A stretch of DNA of 60,793 nucleotides from Paludibacteraceae bacterium (GCA_905233255.1 CAJOCN010000010.1:1-60793); one strand, 5' to 3'; positions 27,474 through 36,229 are shown, numbered from the stretch's first letter. Numbers and translations are program-made. The notes: generated by a model from the letters alone, not told the origin.

Positions 27474-29396
27474 TCAGATAGTAATTATTCGGTTGCCTAA
27501 CTGTTTGCAGATTTCGTTCCGGGCGGCGAGCAGATCGGGCTGTATCCGTAGCAGTTCGAACTGCCGCGCAACGTCCCCTTGTTCCTGCGCCTGTTTGAGT
27601 CCTCTCTCCAAGTCCTCGATCTGCATGTTGACGATGGTCAGTTTGATCTCGAAGAGCAGCTGTCGCACCAGTTCGCCGAGGTTGAGATCCGTGTCGGCTT
27701 TCACGAACCGGTATTTATCGGCGATCATCTCCACCGCCACGGCGCAGACCTTCGGGTCCGGATGGAACGCAAAGAAATTCTGTGCTTTGAATCCCTCGTC
27801 ATGGCAGTGTTGTTTGAACTCATCTATCATCGTCTGATAGACCGGAAGCGGAGGGGTCACCTCGTCGCCCTCCAGAGTGTAGATAATCACCTCGCCGATG
27901 GTCATCAGCTCGCCATCGACCTCTATCGGTTGCTCGCCGTGACGGACGACCAGTTGCATCAGGTTGTAGTAATTGGCCTCCAGTCCGCTCTTGGGCTGCA
28001 GAGACGGTTGAGCGGTCTGCACCGGTTTCTCTTCCGGTGCTGTATTAGGTGTCGTCTGGGTGGGCGCCACGCGTTCCTTGCGCAGCTTCATCACCTCCGT
28101 CGTCAGCACTTTCTCGGACATATGGAGCCGCTCGGCACTATCCTTGATATACACCTGCCGCGTTATCAGATCAGGGATGATCGCAATGGAGGCGGTTATA
28201 TCCTTGATCAGTTCGGCGCGCTTGAAGGGGTCGTCGCCCGCATCCTTACTCAACAGCGCCGACTTGAACCGGATGAAATCCGTCTGGTGCTCCTCGATAT
28301 AACGGATGAACTCCGTGGAGTCGTGGTGTTGCGCATAGCTGTCCGGGTCTTCGCCGTCCGGCAGAAGTACCACTTTGACATTAAACCCCGCCTCGAGGAA
28401 CATATCAATACCCCGCAGCGCCGCGTGAATACCCGCGGCATCGCCGTCATAGAGAACGGTGATATTGGAGGTGAACCGTTTGATGAGCCATATCTGCGGT
28501 TTGGTCAGCGCCGTACCGCCACTCGCCACCACGTTCTCTATCCCCGACTGGTGCATGGAGATGACGTCCATCTGTCCCTCCACGAGGTAACACATGTCGA
28601 GCCGCGCGATAGATTGTTTGGCTTGGAAGAGACCGTATAGTTCGTTGGTCTTGGAATAGATGATGGAGTCGGGCGAGTTGACGTACTTGCCCACGTTGTC
28701 TTTCTTCTTGAGGATGCGTCCGGCGAAGGCGACGGGCTTGCCGCTGACGGTGAAGATGGGGAACATGACCCTGTCGCGGAAACGGTCGTAGAGCCGTCCA
28801 TCCTCGCTCTTGCCGCACACGCCGCAGCCGATCTTGGTATCCACGTTATTGACGATGAACTCCTCCTTGAAGCCCTTCTGAATAAGGGTCTTCGCCAGCG
28901 GGTTGCCTTTCTCTGGCGAGTAGCCCAACTGGTACTTACGGATGATGTCGTCCCGCAATCCGCGCTCGCGGAAATAAGAGAGACCTATAGCTTGCCCTTC
29001 GGGGGTGTTCCATAATTGGTCCTGGAACCACTTGTTGGCGAAATCATTGATCACGAACATCGACTCGCGGTTATCCTGCCGCTGCTGTTCTTCGGCGGTC
29101 ATCTCGCGTTCCGGCACGTCGATATGGTACTTGCGTCCCAGTTGCTTGAGCGCCTCGACGTAACTGCATTGCTCGATCTCCATGATAAACCCGACGGCAT
29201 TGCCGCTCACGCCGCAGCCGAAACACTTATAGATACCTTTGGAGGGGCTCACGGTGAACGACCCCGTCTTCTCGTTATGGAAAGGACAGAGCCCGATCAG
29301 GTTCGCGCCGCGTTTGCGGAGCGTCACATAGTCGGCTACGACCTCTTCGATCTTCGCCGCCGCATGGATTCTATCGATTACTTCTCTTGGGATCAT
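27474..29396 (-). CDS. dnaG: DNA primase
   Basis: A 640-residue primase that makes RNA primers for replication. The N-terminal CHC2 zinc domain (CPFHNEKTGSFTVSP...KCFGCG, about 38-64), the catalytic core (ERGLRDDIIRKYQLGYSPE) and the TOPRIM motifs (VEGQMDVISMHQSG, about 266; LYDGDAAGIHAALRG, about 310) are all present. A Pro/Thr/Gln-rich linker (about 445-475) leads to the C-terminal DnaB-interacting region. Full length. It is placed in an envelope-gene operon; the 31-bp spacer to the upstream beta-barrel gene holds repeats of the ACCTTTCGCC type. Confidence 0.95.
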   Translation of the reverse strand: MIPREVIDRIHAAAKIEEVVADYVTLRKRGANLIGLCPFHNEKTGSFTVSPSKGIYKCFGCGVSGNAVGFIMEIEQCSYVEALKQLGRKYHIDVPEREMTAEEQQRQDNRESMFVINDFANKWFQDQLWNTPEGQAIGLSYFRERGLRDDIIRKYQLGYSPEKGNPLAKTLIQKGFKEEFIVNNVDTKIGCGVCGKSEDGRLYDRFRDRVMFPIFTVSGKPVAFAGRILKKKDNVGKYVNSPDSIIYSKTNELYGLFQAKQSIARLDMCYLVEGQMDVISMHQSGIENVVASGGTALTKPQIWLIKRFTSNITVLYDGDAAGIHAALRGIDMFLEAGFNVKVVLLPDGEDPDSYAQHHDSTEFIRYIEEHQTDFIRFKSALLSKDAGDDPFKRAELIKDITASIAIIPDLITRQVYIKDSAERLHMSEKVLTTEVMKLRKERVAPTQTTPNTAPEEKPVQTAQPSLQPKSGLEANYYNLMQLVVRHGEQPIEVDGELMTIGEVIIYTLEGDEVTPPLPVYQTMIDEFKQHCHDEGFKAQNFFAFHPDPKVCAVAVEMIADKYRFVKADTDLNLGELVRQLLFEIKLTIVNMQIEDLERGLKQAQEQGDVARQFELLRIQPDLLAARNEICKQLGNRIITI

Positions 29397-29431
29397 CCTT
29401 CAACCTTTCGCCTATAACCTTTCGCCTTTAT
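29397..29431 (-). repeat. Repeat array between the beta-barrel gene and dnaG
   Basis: In the gene direction, 7-bp units of the AAAGGTT/ATAGGCG/AAAGGTT type. They follow the stop of the OMP gene and end at the dnaG start. Confidence 0.65.
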
Positions 29432-30165
29432 TCCGCGTACCACAAGTACATACCTATTTTAATACTCCATTGGTCAAACCGGCCGCGGGTGTGTACGCCC
29501 GAGGAATAGTCCGCGAGCTTATACGGGTTGATCAGACCGAAGTCATACCCGCCGCGCAGGAAATAACGCTTGTACTGGAAACCGGCTCCAACGCCCCAAG
29601 TCACGTTGATGCGTTTGAACCCGTTCTCGCCATCGGCGTTATAGGCGTTCATGCGCTCGCCGCGGGTGGTGATGATCTCATCCGACGGAAGGTGGGTCAC
29701 GGGGTCGATCACATCGGTACGCGTATCCTTGCGCCAACTCAGACCCAGACCGCACTGGATCGTCGGACCGGTGTAGAGAATGAGATAAGTCTCTTTCGCC
29801 ACCTCGAACTTGTACTGCCAATCAACGAAGATCTCCAACTCGTTGTAAGTAATCAATTGGCGATCCTGCGGATAAGTGTTATACGCATTGCGTTGGTTCC
29901 ATCCGCCGTTGTGTACACCAAAGGTGTAGTTAATTCCCATCGAACTACCAAAACCGGCGATGTAGCTGGCATCATAAATCAGACCCACCTTAAAACCATT
30001 CATGTGAAAATGGTGGTTCAGGGTGTCGGGCGAGTTACTGTCATTCACACGCAGGGTCGGTTGTGCCCAGCCGATCTGCAGACCGAGTCCCTGGTTAGGC
30101 AGATCCACTGCCCACAGACTTGCTGTCAGGCATACTGCCATCATTGTTACAAATACTTTCTTCAT
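29428..30165 (-). CDS. Outer-membrane beta-barrel protein
   Basis: A 245-residue protein with a signal peptide (MKKVFVTMMAVCLTASLWA). Alternating amphipathic strands end in aromatic residues (GLGLQIGWAQPTLRV, FKVGLIYDASYIAGFGSSMGINYTFGV, VTWGVGAGFQYKRYFLRGGYDFGLI), and the C-terminal strand is WSIKIGMYLWYAE. This is typical of small Bacteroidetes porin-family barrels. Its function is unknown. It lies directly after the OstA-like gene in an outer-membrane biogenesis operon. Confidence 0.8.
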   Translation of the reverse strand: MKKVFVTMMAVCLTASLWAVDLPNQGLGLQIGWAQPTLRVNDSNSPDTLNHHFHMNGFKVGLIYDASYIAGFGSSMGINYTFGVHNGGWNQRNAYNTYPQDRQLITYNELEIFVDWQYKFEVAKETYLILYTGPTIQCGLGLSWRKDTRTDVIDPVTHLPSDEIITTRGERMNAYNADGENGFKRINVTWGVGAGFQYKRYFLRGGYDFGLINPYKLADYSSGVHTRGRFDQWSIKIGMYLWYAE

Positions 30166-30171
30166 ACTATG

Positions 30172-30233
30172 TCTTTACTCTTTTAGCAGGCTGTGCCTGC
30201 GGTCTTTATTCTTTTAGCGCAGCGGTCTTTCTA
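30172..30233 (-). repeat. AGCG-AGCGGTCTTTATTC family repeat
   Basis: Two units with constant text (AAAGAGTAAAGAC / AAAGAATAAAGACCGC in the gene direction) and a variable mini-palindrome (AGGCACAGCCT, GCTGCGCT). They fill the OstA-like/OMP junction and encode the last residues of the OstA-like gene. The same family fills the two preceding junctions of this operon. Confidence 0.7.
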
Positions 30234-31765
30234 AATACATCCATCGGATCTTTGGGTCGCACCTCGTCCGCCCAGAAAAAGTTCTCCAACCGGTCTCCTC
30301 CCTCGGGGATCTGGTCCATGGGATAAAGCACGCCGGTGGTCTCCTTGGTGAACCGCATATGGTGTATCTGCCGCTCCTCCACGTACATCCGGATAAAACT
30401 GCTGGCGGTAGTGTTCATGCCGACGAACGAACCGTCGCTCTCCTTGGCGTAATAGATCGTCAGGGCATTGCCGTCCGTGTCTATATGGGTCACCTCGCCC
30501 TCTTCCAGATATGCCGTCACAACTTTTCCCGCCATCTGGTTGTAGTACTCCAGGGTATCGTACATGACACACAGGGCCTTTCCGTTGCCAATCGCGTGGT
30601 CGATGGTACCGTTGACGATGAATGCCACTATACTGTCCGCCGAGAGTTGTTGGTTCTCAGACCAACTGATCGGGTCGTGGTAGAGGTGCATCGTCGAGTC
30701 GGACGCGAGGTAGCAGAACGAGTCACAGGTCATCTGCATGTCGTCGCGGAAGACGCGCACGCCGTAGTACGCCCGCACACGGCGATAAGTGCTGTCCATG
30801 CGCGCCGAGTCCGTATAATGAACCTCTTCGGTAAAGAGCGTGTCGGCATGGATATATGCCAGGTGCTCCTCGTCCGACCAGTCTATCATCAGCGCACTGT
30901 CGGTGGCGTACCCGCGGCTGTTCTCCTCCCACATCTGCCCGTACTCGCCGGTCAGCGTAGCGTGTTGCGCCGTGTCGCTCATCACCATCCGGCCTAACAC
31001 CTTACCGAAACCGATCTGCTTGTCGTAATAGATTGTGTCGCCGGTCATCATCTTGCCGTCCACGTGGTGTACCACCGAGCGGTCGAGGAGCATAGAGCGC
31101 TCCGTAGCCGTGTTATACCACCCGCGCGAGGTGTGGATATCCGTCTCTTGTTCGTAGATGATCAGAGTCGGGCTGACCAGATCCGCCACTTTGCTCTCCG
31201 TATTATAGAGGAGCGTGTCGCTCGTGAGCACAAAATTAGGGTTCGTCAGTTGCACCTCTTTGCTGAAGACCGCCTGTTTGGTGTCCGGCCGGTAGTTACC
31301 GCGAACGGAGACCAGCGTGTTGAGCGAGTCGCGCACCGTGCCGCCGTGGAAATAGTACGCTACGCCGGCAACGCGGTCGTAGTTCAGGCTGTCCGTCGTC
31401 AGGATTGTCGGGTTCTCGTCCGCTCTGCCATGTATCAGTCGCACGTTGCGGCGCATGCGCGCCAGCTTGGTGTTGCCGTCATAGAAGAGTTTGTCGCCAT
31501 ACCCCGAGAGTGTGTCGCCCTGCTCGAACCGCACGTGCCCGAAGGCGTCCAGCGAGTTACTCCCCTCATAGAAATACGCAGAGTCGCAGTACATCAGCGC
31601 ATCTTCGTGCCGGAACACCACATTGCCCCGCAGGATCTGCGCATCGGCGATCCGCTCCTGGTCAAAACTCAGGTTCTCCGCCCGCTCCAGATAGACCATT
31701 GTCTGGGAGTAGGAGTAAGGAATAAAGAATAAGGATAAAAGACCGAATACTATCGGCCGAATCAT
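30206..31765 (-). CDS. OstA/LptA-like outer-membrane assembly protein
   Basis: A 519-residue periplasmic protein. The start MIRPIVFGLLSLFFIPYSYSQ (31765) is preferred because it gives a signal peptide; a longer frame only adds residues read from the spacer repeat. The body is a long series of strands of the type GNVVFRHEDALMYCDSAYFYEGSNSLDAFGHVRFEQGD, the OstA_N/LptA-like beta-jellyroll that carries lipopolysaccharide across the periplasm. A direct role in LPS transport is inferred from family and context (SurA-like chaperones, OMP). Confidence 0.82.
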   Translation of the reverse strand: MIRPIVFGLLSLFFIPYSYSQTMVYLERAENLSFDQERIADAQILRGNVVFRHEDALMYCDSAYFYEGSNSLDAFGHVRFEQGDTLSGYGDKLFYDGNTKLARMRRNVRLIHGRADENPTILTTDSLNYDRVAGVAYYFHGGTVRDSLNTLVSVRGNYRPDTKQAVFSKEVQLTNPNFVLTSDTLLYNTESKVADLVSPTLIIYEQETDIHTSRGWYNTATERSMLLDRSVVHHVDGKMMTGDTIYYDKQIGFGKVLGRMVMSDTAQHATLTGEYGQMWEENSRGYATDSALMIDWSDEEHLAYIHADTLFTEEVHYTDSARMDSTYRRVRAYYGVRVFRDDMQMTCDSFCYLASDSTMHLYHDPISWSENQQLSADSIVAFIVNGTIDHAIGNGKALCVMYDTLEYYNQMAGKVVTAYLEEGEVTHIDTDGNALTIYYAKESDGSFVGMNTTASSFIRMYVEERQIHHMRFTKETTGVLYPMDQIPEGGDRLENFFWADEVRPKDPMDVFRKTAALKE

Positions 31766-31767
31766 TC

Positions 31768-31832
31768 TTGTCTTTATTCTTTGAGCGAGCATAGCGAGCG
31801 GTCTTTATTCTTTCAGCCCGGAGGGCGGTCTA
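31768..31832 (-). repeat. AGCG-AGCGGTCTTTATTC family repeat
   Basis: Two units with variable cores fill the surA/OstA-like junction: one built around CCGCCCTCCGGG, the other around CGCTCGCTATGCTCGC. The constant part AAAGAATAAAGAC is shared with the neighbouring junctions. Confidence 0.7.
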
Positions 31833-33173
31833 TTCATGTATCCACCCCGGGTACTGGAAATCGCAGCCCTGCCACTCCGGGCTGATCTGCACAAAGGTGG
31901 CTTTCTGCTTCTTGAGGATCCAGTTATGGATAAGGTCGGCACTCAGTTTGGTCTCCAACATGCCTTTGATAGCCTGAAAATCATCGGTGAGGTTAGCGCG
32001 GTGCACTTCCGTTTTCTTCGCTACGCGCACGATAGCGCACACCTCGCGGTTCTTGGTCTGGTCCATCATCACGAACGGCTGAGAGATATCGCCCTCGTTG
32101 AGCGCGTAGATCTGTTTGGCGATCTCGGGCGCGAGGTCCTGGTACTCGAACCGGCTGCTACCGGTATTGGGGTTGATCATCAGTCCCGCGTTCATCACCG
32201 TGTTCTTATCCTGTGAGTAGCGGATGACGGCTTGCTCGAACTGGATACTGTCGTTCATGATCTCCTGACGGATGCTGTCCAGCCGCTCGATCGCGCGGAT
32301 CTTATCCGTGGCGCTGATACGCGGACGCATCAAGATATGCCGGCAGTTGATGCGGTCGCCTTTCTTCTCTATGAGCTGGATGATATGGAATCCGTACTCG
32401 GTCTGCACGATACGGCTGACGCGCTTGGGGTCATTGAGGTTGAACGCCACATCGGCGAACTCGCTCACCAACTGACCCTTGCCTACGAACCCTAACTCAC
32501 CGCCGCGTTTGGCGCTCTCCGTGTCCTCCGAATAGAGGCGCGCGAGCATGCCGAAATCGGCGGTACCGTTCTGCACACGTTCTGTGAACTCACGCAGACG
32601 GCTCTTCACACGCTCCGTCTCTTCCGCCGGAACGGGAGGTTCAAAACTCAGGATCTGCACCTCCACCTGCGCCGGCATCATTGGGATCGAGTCTATCGGC
32701 AGCGAGTTGTAGTACCGTCTGATCTCCGCCGGAGTGGGTTTGATATCCGAGGTCAGTTTCTGCTGCATCTGCTGGATGATCATCTGGTTACGTACGGTAG
32801 TCATCATCTCCTCGCGGATCTCGCTGCTGGTCTTACGGAAATACTCCTCCATCTTCTCTTTCGATCCGATCTGGTTGATGTAGTAGTTGAGCCGCATATC
32901 GACCTGGTGACTCACGGACGATTCGTTCGCTTCCACGGAGTCCAGCTCCGCCTGGTGCAGGAACAGTTTCTGTACGGCGATCTGCTCTGGGATCACGCAA
33001 TACGGATCGCCGGCTATCGGCTGACCCTCGTACTGCGCACGCAGCCGCTCTTCCTCTACCTCGCTACGCAGGATAGCCTCGTCGCCGACCACCCATATCA
33101 CCTCGTCTATCACGCCCTGCGCCTGCATCCCTAAGCTCAGCGTCAGAAATAAATATATAATTTGTCTCTTCAT
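31830..33173 (-). CDS. surA: SurA-like periplasmic peptidyl-prolyl isomerase/chaperone
   Basis: A 447-residue protein with a signal peptide (MKRQIIYLFLTLSLGMQAQG). The N-terminal SurA chaperone region (VIDEVIWVVGDEAILRSEVEEERLRAQ) is followed by two parvulin-like domains. The first has RLYSEDTESAKRGGELGFVGKGQLVSEF...YGFHIIQLIEKKGDRINCRHIL; the second has AVIRYSQDKNTVMNAGLMINP. It helps fold and deliver outer-membrane proteins. It is the second gene of the operon, after the related lipoprotein, and lies upstream of the OstA-like and barrel genes. Confidence 0.88.
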   Translation of the reverse strand: MKRQIIYLFLTLSLGMQAQGVIDEVIWVVGDEAILRSEVEEERLRAQYEGQPIAGDPYCVIPEQIAVQKLFLHQAELDSVEANESSVSHQVDMRLNYYINQIGSKEKMEEYFRKTSSEIREEMMTTVRNQMIIQQMQQKLTSDIKPTPAEIRRYYNSLPIDSIPMMPAQVEVQILSFEPPVPAEETERVKSRLREFTERVQNGTADFGMLARLYSEDTESAKRGGELGFVGKGQLVSEFADVAFNLNDPKRVSRIVQTEYGFHIIQLIEKKGDRINCRHILMRPRISATDKIRAIERLDSIRQEIMNDSIQFEQAVIRYSQDKNTVMNAGLMINPNTGSSRFEYQDLAPEIAKQIYALNEGDISQPFVMMDQTKNREVCAIVRVAKKTEVHRANLTDDFQAIKGMLETKLSADLIHNWILKKQKATFVQISPEWQGCDFQYPGWIHE

Positions 33174-33176
33174 AAT

Positions 33177-33237
33177 CAGTCTTTATTCTTTGAGCGGCTT
33201 TGCCGCGGTCTTTATTCTTTGAGCGAAGCGGTCTTTT
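33177..33237 (-). repeat. AGCG-AGCGGTCTTTATTC family repeat
   Basis: Two units with variable cores GGCAAAGCC and GCTTCGC in the same constant text (AAAGAATAAAGACCGC) fill the junction between the PpiC-like lipoprotein gene and surA. Confidence 0.7.
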
Positions 33238-34078
33238 AATTCTCATAAAACTTCACCGTTCCGTCCTGGATGGCTTCGTTGTAGAGCCGCTCGCGTTCTT
33301 TGAGCAGGAACTCTACCCGCCTTTGGTTGAGCACGATCTTCTCGATCTCAGGACGGGCATAATCCATCGGCATCCGTTCGCCGCGGAGGTGTTTGTCCGT
33401 CACCTGCAGGAGATAGGTCTTGAGAGTGTCGGAGACCTCTATCCGGTTCTTGGTCCTGAGCCGGTTCTCCATCTCTACCCTGTCTAGCGGGATCCGGCTC
33501 ATGAGTTCCGTCGTCGTCTTCCATTGTTCGTCAAAGAGCTCATAGCCGTTTGCGTTCTGGTACGCGTATTTCTCGATGGCGTCCATCTCCTGTTTCCCCA
33601 GCCACCCGCGTAACTTGTCTATCTTCTGCGCATCGTTGGGCACGACAACCAGAATACCTTTCACGATACTCTCGTCCAGTACGAACCGATCGGGCATCCG
33701 GCTGTATATCTGCTCCACGGTAGAGTCCGCTACGCCTTTGGGCATCCGTCTGTCCACCAGGTACTCCTCGTACGCATGTACATAAAGCGCCTGCCGGTAG
33801 TTCTCCACCATCTTCTCGATCTCCGTGTTCCGATGCGAGCTGGCCTTGTCCTCCATTAGGATATCTTTCGCCCACTGGCTTGTGTACTGTCGCACTACGC
33901 GGGTGCTGTCCTCGGGACTGAGCCCCAAGGTCAGCGAGTCGAGCGTCGAGCGGTAGAGGTAACGCCCCTTCAGCTCCACCGCGGCACCCGCCTGGTTTTG
34001 CTTCTTAAACGCTGTACACCCACAGAGCAAAAACCCTGCCACTACAGCCCATGTGATTATCTGTCTTTTATTTTTCAT
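33236..34078 (-). CDS. SurA/PpiC-type chaperone-like lipoprotein
   Basis: A 280-residue lipoprotein (VVAGFLLCGC lipobox, cysteine near residue 20). The rest is mainly helical (EKMVENYRQALYVHAYEEYLVDRRM) and resembles the chaperone part of SurA-type isomerases, but no parvulin catalytic block is visible, so an isomerase activity is doubtful. The C-terminal QRRVEFLLKERERLYNEAIQDGTVKFYEN is typical of the Bacteroidales paralogue encoded next to surA. The start codon and first residues (MKNKRQ) are read from a GATGAAA-type heptamer array, so several ATG codons are possible. Confidence 0.75.
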   Translation of the reverse strand: MKNKRQIITWAVVAGFLLCGCTAFKKQNQAGAAVELKGRYLYRSTLDSLTLGLSPEDSTRVVRQYTSQWAKDILMEDKASSHRNTEIEKMVENYRQALYVHAYEEYLVDRRMPKGVADSTVEQIYSRMPDRFVLDESIVKGILVVVPNDAQKIDKLRGWLGKQEMDAIEKYAYQNANGYELFDEQWKTTTELMSRIPLDRVEMENRLRTKNRIEVSDTLKTYLLQVTDKHLRGERMPMDYARPEIEKIVLNQRRVEFLLKERERLYNEAIQDGTVKFYEN

Positions 34079-34106
34079 CTTTCATCTTTCATTTTTCATC
34101 TTTCAG
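34064..34106 (-). repeat. Heptamer array over a translation start
   Basis: In the gene direction, units GAAAGAT, GAAAAAT, GAAAGAT, GAAAGAT, GAAAAAT run from just after the promoter through the ATG at 34078. The array offers an ATG every 7 bp, in all frames. Confidence 0.75.
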
Positions 34107-34110
34107 CCTG

Positions 34111-34142
34111 CAAAGGTACTGCTTTTTTTGCATATATGCAAA
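34111..34142 (-). promoter_or_regulatory. Promoter of the envelope/dnaG operon
   Basis: Minus strand: TTTG (34142-34139), a 20-nt spacer, then TACCTTTG (34118-34111). The -33 box is half of the palindrome TTTGCATATATGCAAA. Confidence 0.8.
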
Positions 34143-34154
34143 TTATAATGAGAA

Positions 34155-34195
34155 AATCTTACCTTTCGCCTATAACCTTTAGCCTTTCGCCTTTA
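34155..34195 (-). repeat. Heptamer array (AAAGGCG/AAAGGCT)
   Basis: Units AAAGGCG, AAAGGCT, AAAGGTT, ATAGGCG, AAAGGTA directly follow the stop of the PrsW-like gene. They contain TAA and TAG in shifted frames. Confidence 0.75.
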
Positions 34196-34885
34196 CTTGC
34201 TCTGGTGGCGATCGATGAGGGAAACACTGTATTTGCGCAGGCGGTTGAAGGCGACCAGGAAAACAATGAGCAGGATCCCCGCTACGTAGTTATCTACCGT
34301 GCCCATGCCCATCAGAACGCCGTCGTATAGCCCGTGCGCAAGGATCGGCAGGCTCCATGCCAGGAAGAGATTGAGCCCTCTGTACCGGCGGCTGCTGAAG
34401 GTAGCCAAGGCATAGAAGAAACCCATGATCACGCCGAAGAAGAAATGCCCCGGTACGGCGAAGAGCGCACGGCTGACGGCGGTGGTAAGCCATGCACCGC
34501 CGGACATGTAACTCTGTACAATATAGCCGATATTCTCCAGCCCTGCGAAGCCAAGACCTATACAGCCGGCATAGACGATGCCGTCAAGACGCTCGTCGTA
34601 ATAAGGGTTCTTACGCAGCAACAGCCAAAGCATCAGGAGCTTGGCGCTCTCCTCCGGAATAGCCGCCATGAGGAAAGCATTGGCGAAGGCAGTAGCCCAA
34701 CCCGTGACTTGGATCTGACCTATCGGCGAAAGTACACTGATTACCAGTATGCCCGCCAACGCACCGAAAACAAGGGCTTTGAGAAGCCATTCTAATGGCT
34801 CAGGCTGACGCATATCTTTTGCCAGTATATAAATAAACAGCAGTACTACCGGCGCCAATGCTGCACAAACTAACATCCAATACAT
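34193..34885 (-). CDS. PrsW-family intramembrane metalloprotease
   Basis: A 230-residue polytopic membrane protein. About seven hydrophobic segments are visible. EESAK (about residue 79) in MAAIPEESAKLLMLWLLLR, plus HFFFGVIMG (about 150) and LAHGLYDG (about 190), are the PrsW/CPBP-like metal-binding motifs. PrsW cleaves the anti-sigma factor RsiW in Bacillus; the substrate here is unknown. The start at 34885 is chosen because the upstream extension would cross the promoter at 34915-34946. It is divergent from udk. Confidence 0.88.
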   Translation of the reverse strand: MYWMLVCAALAPVVLLFIYILAKDMRQPEPLEWLLKALVFGALAGILVISVLSPIGQIQVTGWATAFANAFLMAAIPEESAKLLMLWLLLRKNPYYDERLDGIVYAGCIGLGFAGLENIGYIVQSYMSGGAWLTTAVSRALFAVPGHFFFGVIMGFFYALATFSSRRYRGLNLFLAWSLPILAHGLYDGVLMGMGTVDNYVAGILLIVFLVAFNRLRKYSVSLIDRHQSK

Positions 34886-34914
34886 ATAGATAAACGATTT
34901 ACAATTTACGCCTG

Positions 34915-34946
34915 CAAATTTACTGCTTTTTCTTGATATATGCAAG
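34915..34946 (-). promoter_or_regulatory. Promoter of the PrsW-like gene
   Basis: Minus strand: CTTG (34946-34943), a 20-nt spacer, then TAAATTTG (34922-34915). Transcription starts about 25 nt before ATG 34885. Confidence 0.75.
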
Positions 34947-34993
34947 TTTTTTACCTCAAAATACTCTTTCTTTGTCAAAAAAACGTGTGCGCG

Positions 34994-35025
34994 CTTGCAT
35001 ATGTCATTTTTTTTCACTACCTTTG
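34994..35025 (+). promoter_or_regulatory. Promoter of udk
   Basis: CTTG (34994-34997), a 20-nt spacer, then TACCTTTG (35018-35025). Transcription should start near 35032, giving a leader of about 40 nt that contains two AAATCGT-type repeat units. Confidence 0.8.
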
Positions 35026-35073
35026 CAGCCCGAAATTGAACAAATCGTAAATGACCAAATCGTAAATGGCTTT

Positions 35074-35688
35074 ATGTTTATCATCGGCATTGCGGGCGGT
35101 ACCGGCTCGGGTAAAACAACGGTAGTCAAGAAACTCATTGAGCGCCTTCCCAAAGGCGAAGTGGTAGTCATCCCCCAAGACTCGTATTACAAAGACAGCA
35201 GCCACGTACCCGTCGAGGAGAGGCAGAACATCAATTTCGACCACCCCGACGCATTCGACTGGCCTCTGCTGACCAAGCACATAGCCATGCTCAAAGAGGG
35301 CAAACCCATCGAGCAGCCCATCTATTCGTACATCACCTGCACGAGACAGAAAGAGACCATTCACATCGAGCCCAAGGAGGTGATCGTGGTGGAGGGGATC
35401 ATGGCGCTTCGGGAGTACAAGATGCGCGAACAGATGGACCTCAAGATCTTCGTGGACGCCGATGCCGACGACCGTCTGATACGCGTCATGAAACGTGACG
35501 TCGTGGAGCGCGGACGCAGCGCCGAGCAGGTGATCGAGCGGTACCAGAAAGTGCTCAAACCCATGCACGAGCAGTTCATCGAGCCCTGCAAACGGTTTGC
35601 CGACGTCGTCGTCCCGCAGGGCGGGCATAACAACGCCGCCATCAACATGCTCGCCAAGTTCATCAAGCAGCAGTTGAATGACAAATAA
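35074..35688 (+). CDS. udk: Uridine kinase
   Basis: A 204-residue enzyme that phosphorylates uridine and cytidine in pyrimidine salvage. The Walker A motif GGTGSGKTT (residues 8-16), VVIPQDSYYKD, NFDHPDAFDW, VVEGIMALRE and RVMKRDVVERGRS are diagnostic. The start MFIIGIAGG at 35074 is downstream of the promoter; a longer open frame would cover the promoter. It overlaps the first chromate transporter gene by 11 bp. Confidence 0.95.
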   Translation: MFIIGIAGGTGSGKTTVVKKLIERLPKGEVVVIPQDSYYKDSSHVPVEERQNINFDHPDAFDWPLLTKHIAMLKEGKPIEQPIYSYITCTRQKETIHIEPKEVIVVEGIMALREYKMREQMDLKIFVDADADDRLIRVMKRDVVERGRSAEQVIERYQKVLKPMHEQFIEPCKRFADVVVPQGGHNNAAINMLAKFIKQQLNDK

Positions 35689-36229
35689 CGTGTTTTTCCA
35701 ACTATTCTGGACATATTTGAAGATCGGGACCTTCACCCTGGGTGGAGGTTATGCCATGTTGCCGCTGATCCAGCGCGAGGTGGTGGACCGCAAGGGGTGG
35801 ATTGACGAGGAGGAGTTTCTCAACATGATCGCTCTTGCGCAGGCCGCCCCGGGTCTGATAGCCGTCAACAGTGCTATCTTCATCGGCTGGCGGATAGGCG
35901 GTTGGCGCGGCGTGGCGGGCGCCGTACTGGGCGCCGTACTGCCTTCGTTCCTGATCATCTTAGCCATCGCCATGGTGTTCCGCGAGTGGAAAGAGCTGCC
36001 GGCAGTGGAAGCCGCCTTCAAAGGCATCCGTCCTGCCGTCGTAGCCCTCATCGCCGCCCCACTCGTCAAGATGGCAAAGGCAGCCAAGATTGGCTGGCTT
36101 ACCGCCCTTATTCCCATTGCCGCTGCCCTTCTCATCTGGCTTGGGCATGTCAACCCCGTCTGGGTCATTCTCGCTACAATCGTCATTACGATTATTGCAG
36201 TGTGGATATTTGAAGATTTGAAGATTTGA
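35678..36229 (+). CDS. chrA: Chromate transporter, half-size subunit 1
   Basis: A 183-residue membrane protein of the CHR family. FFQLFWTYLKIGTFTLGGGYAMLPLIQREVVD is the family's N-terminal signature, and LAQAAPGLIAVNSAIFIGWRIGG the second. CHR proteins export chromate or take up anions; in anaerobes the real substrate is often unknown. The half-size proteins work as pairs with inverse topology, fitting the second gene 38 bp downstream. The C-terminal residues EDLKI and the stop are encoded by a GATTTGAA-type array. Confidence 0.9.
   Translation: MTNNVFFQLFWTYLKIGTFTLGGGYAMLPLIQREVVDRKGWIDEEEFLNMIALAQAAPGLIAVNSAIFIGWRIGGWRGVAGAVLGAVLPSFLIILAIAMVFREWKELPAVEAAFKGIRPAVVALIAAPLVKMAKAAKIGWLTALIPIAAALLIWLGHVNPVWVILATIVITIIAVWIFEDLKI

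Noticed and set aside
34886..35017. N-terminal extension of the PrsW-like protein
   Set aside because: The extension would be translated from promoter DNA; the short start gives the normal family N-terminus.
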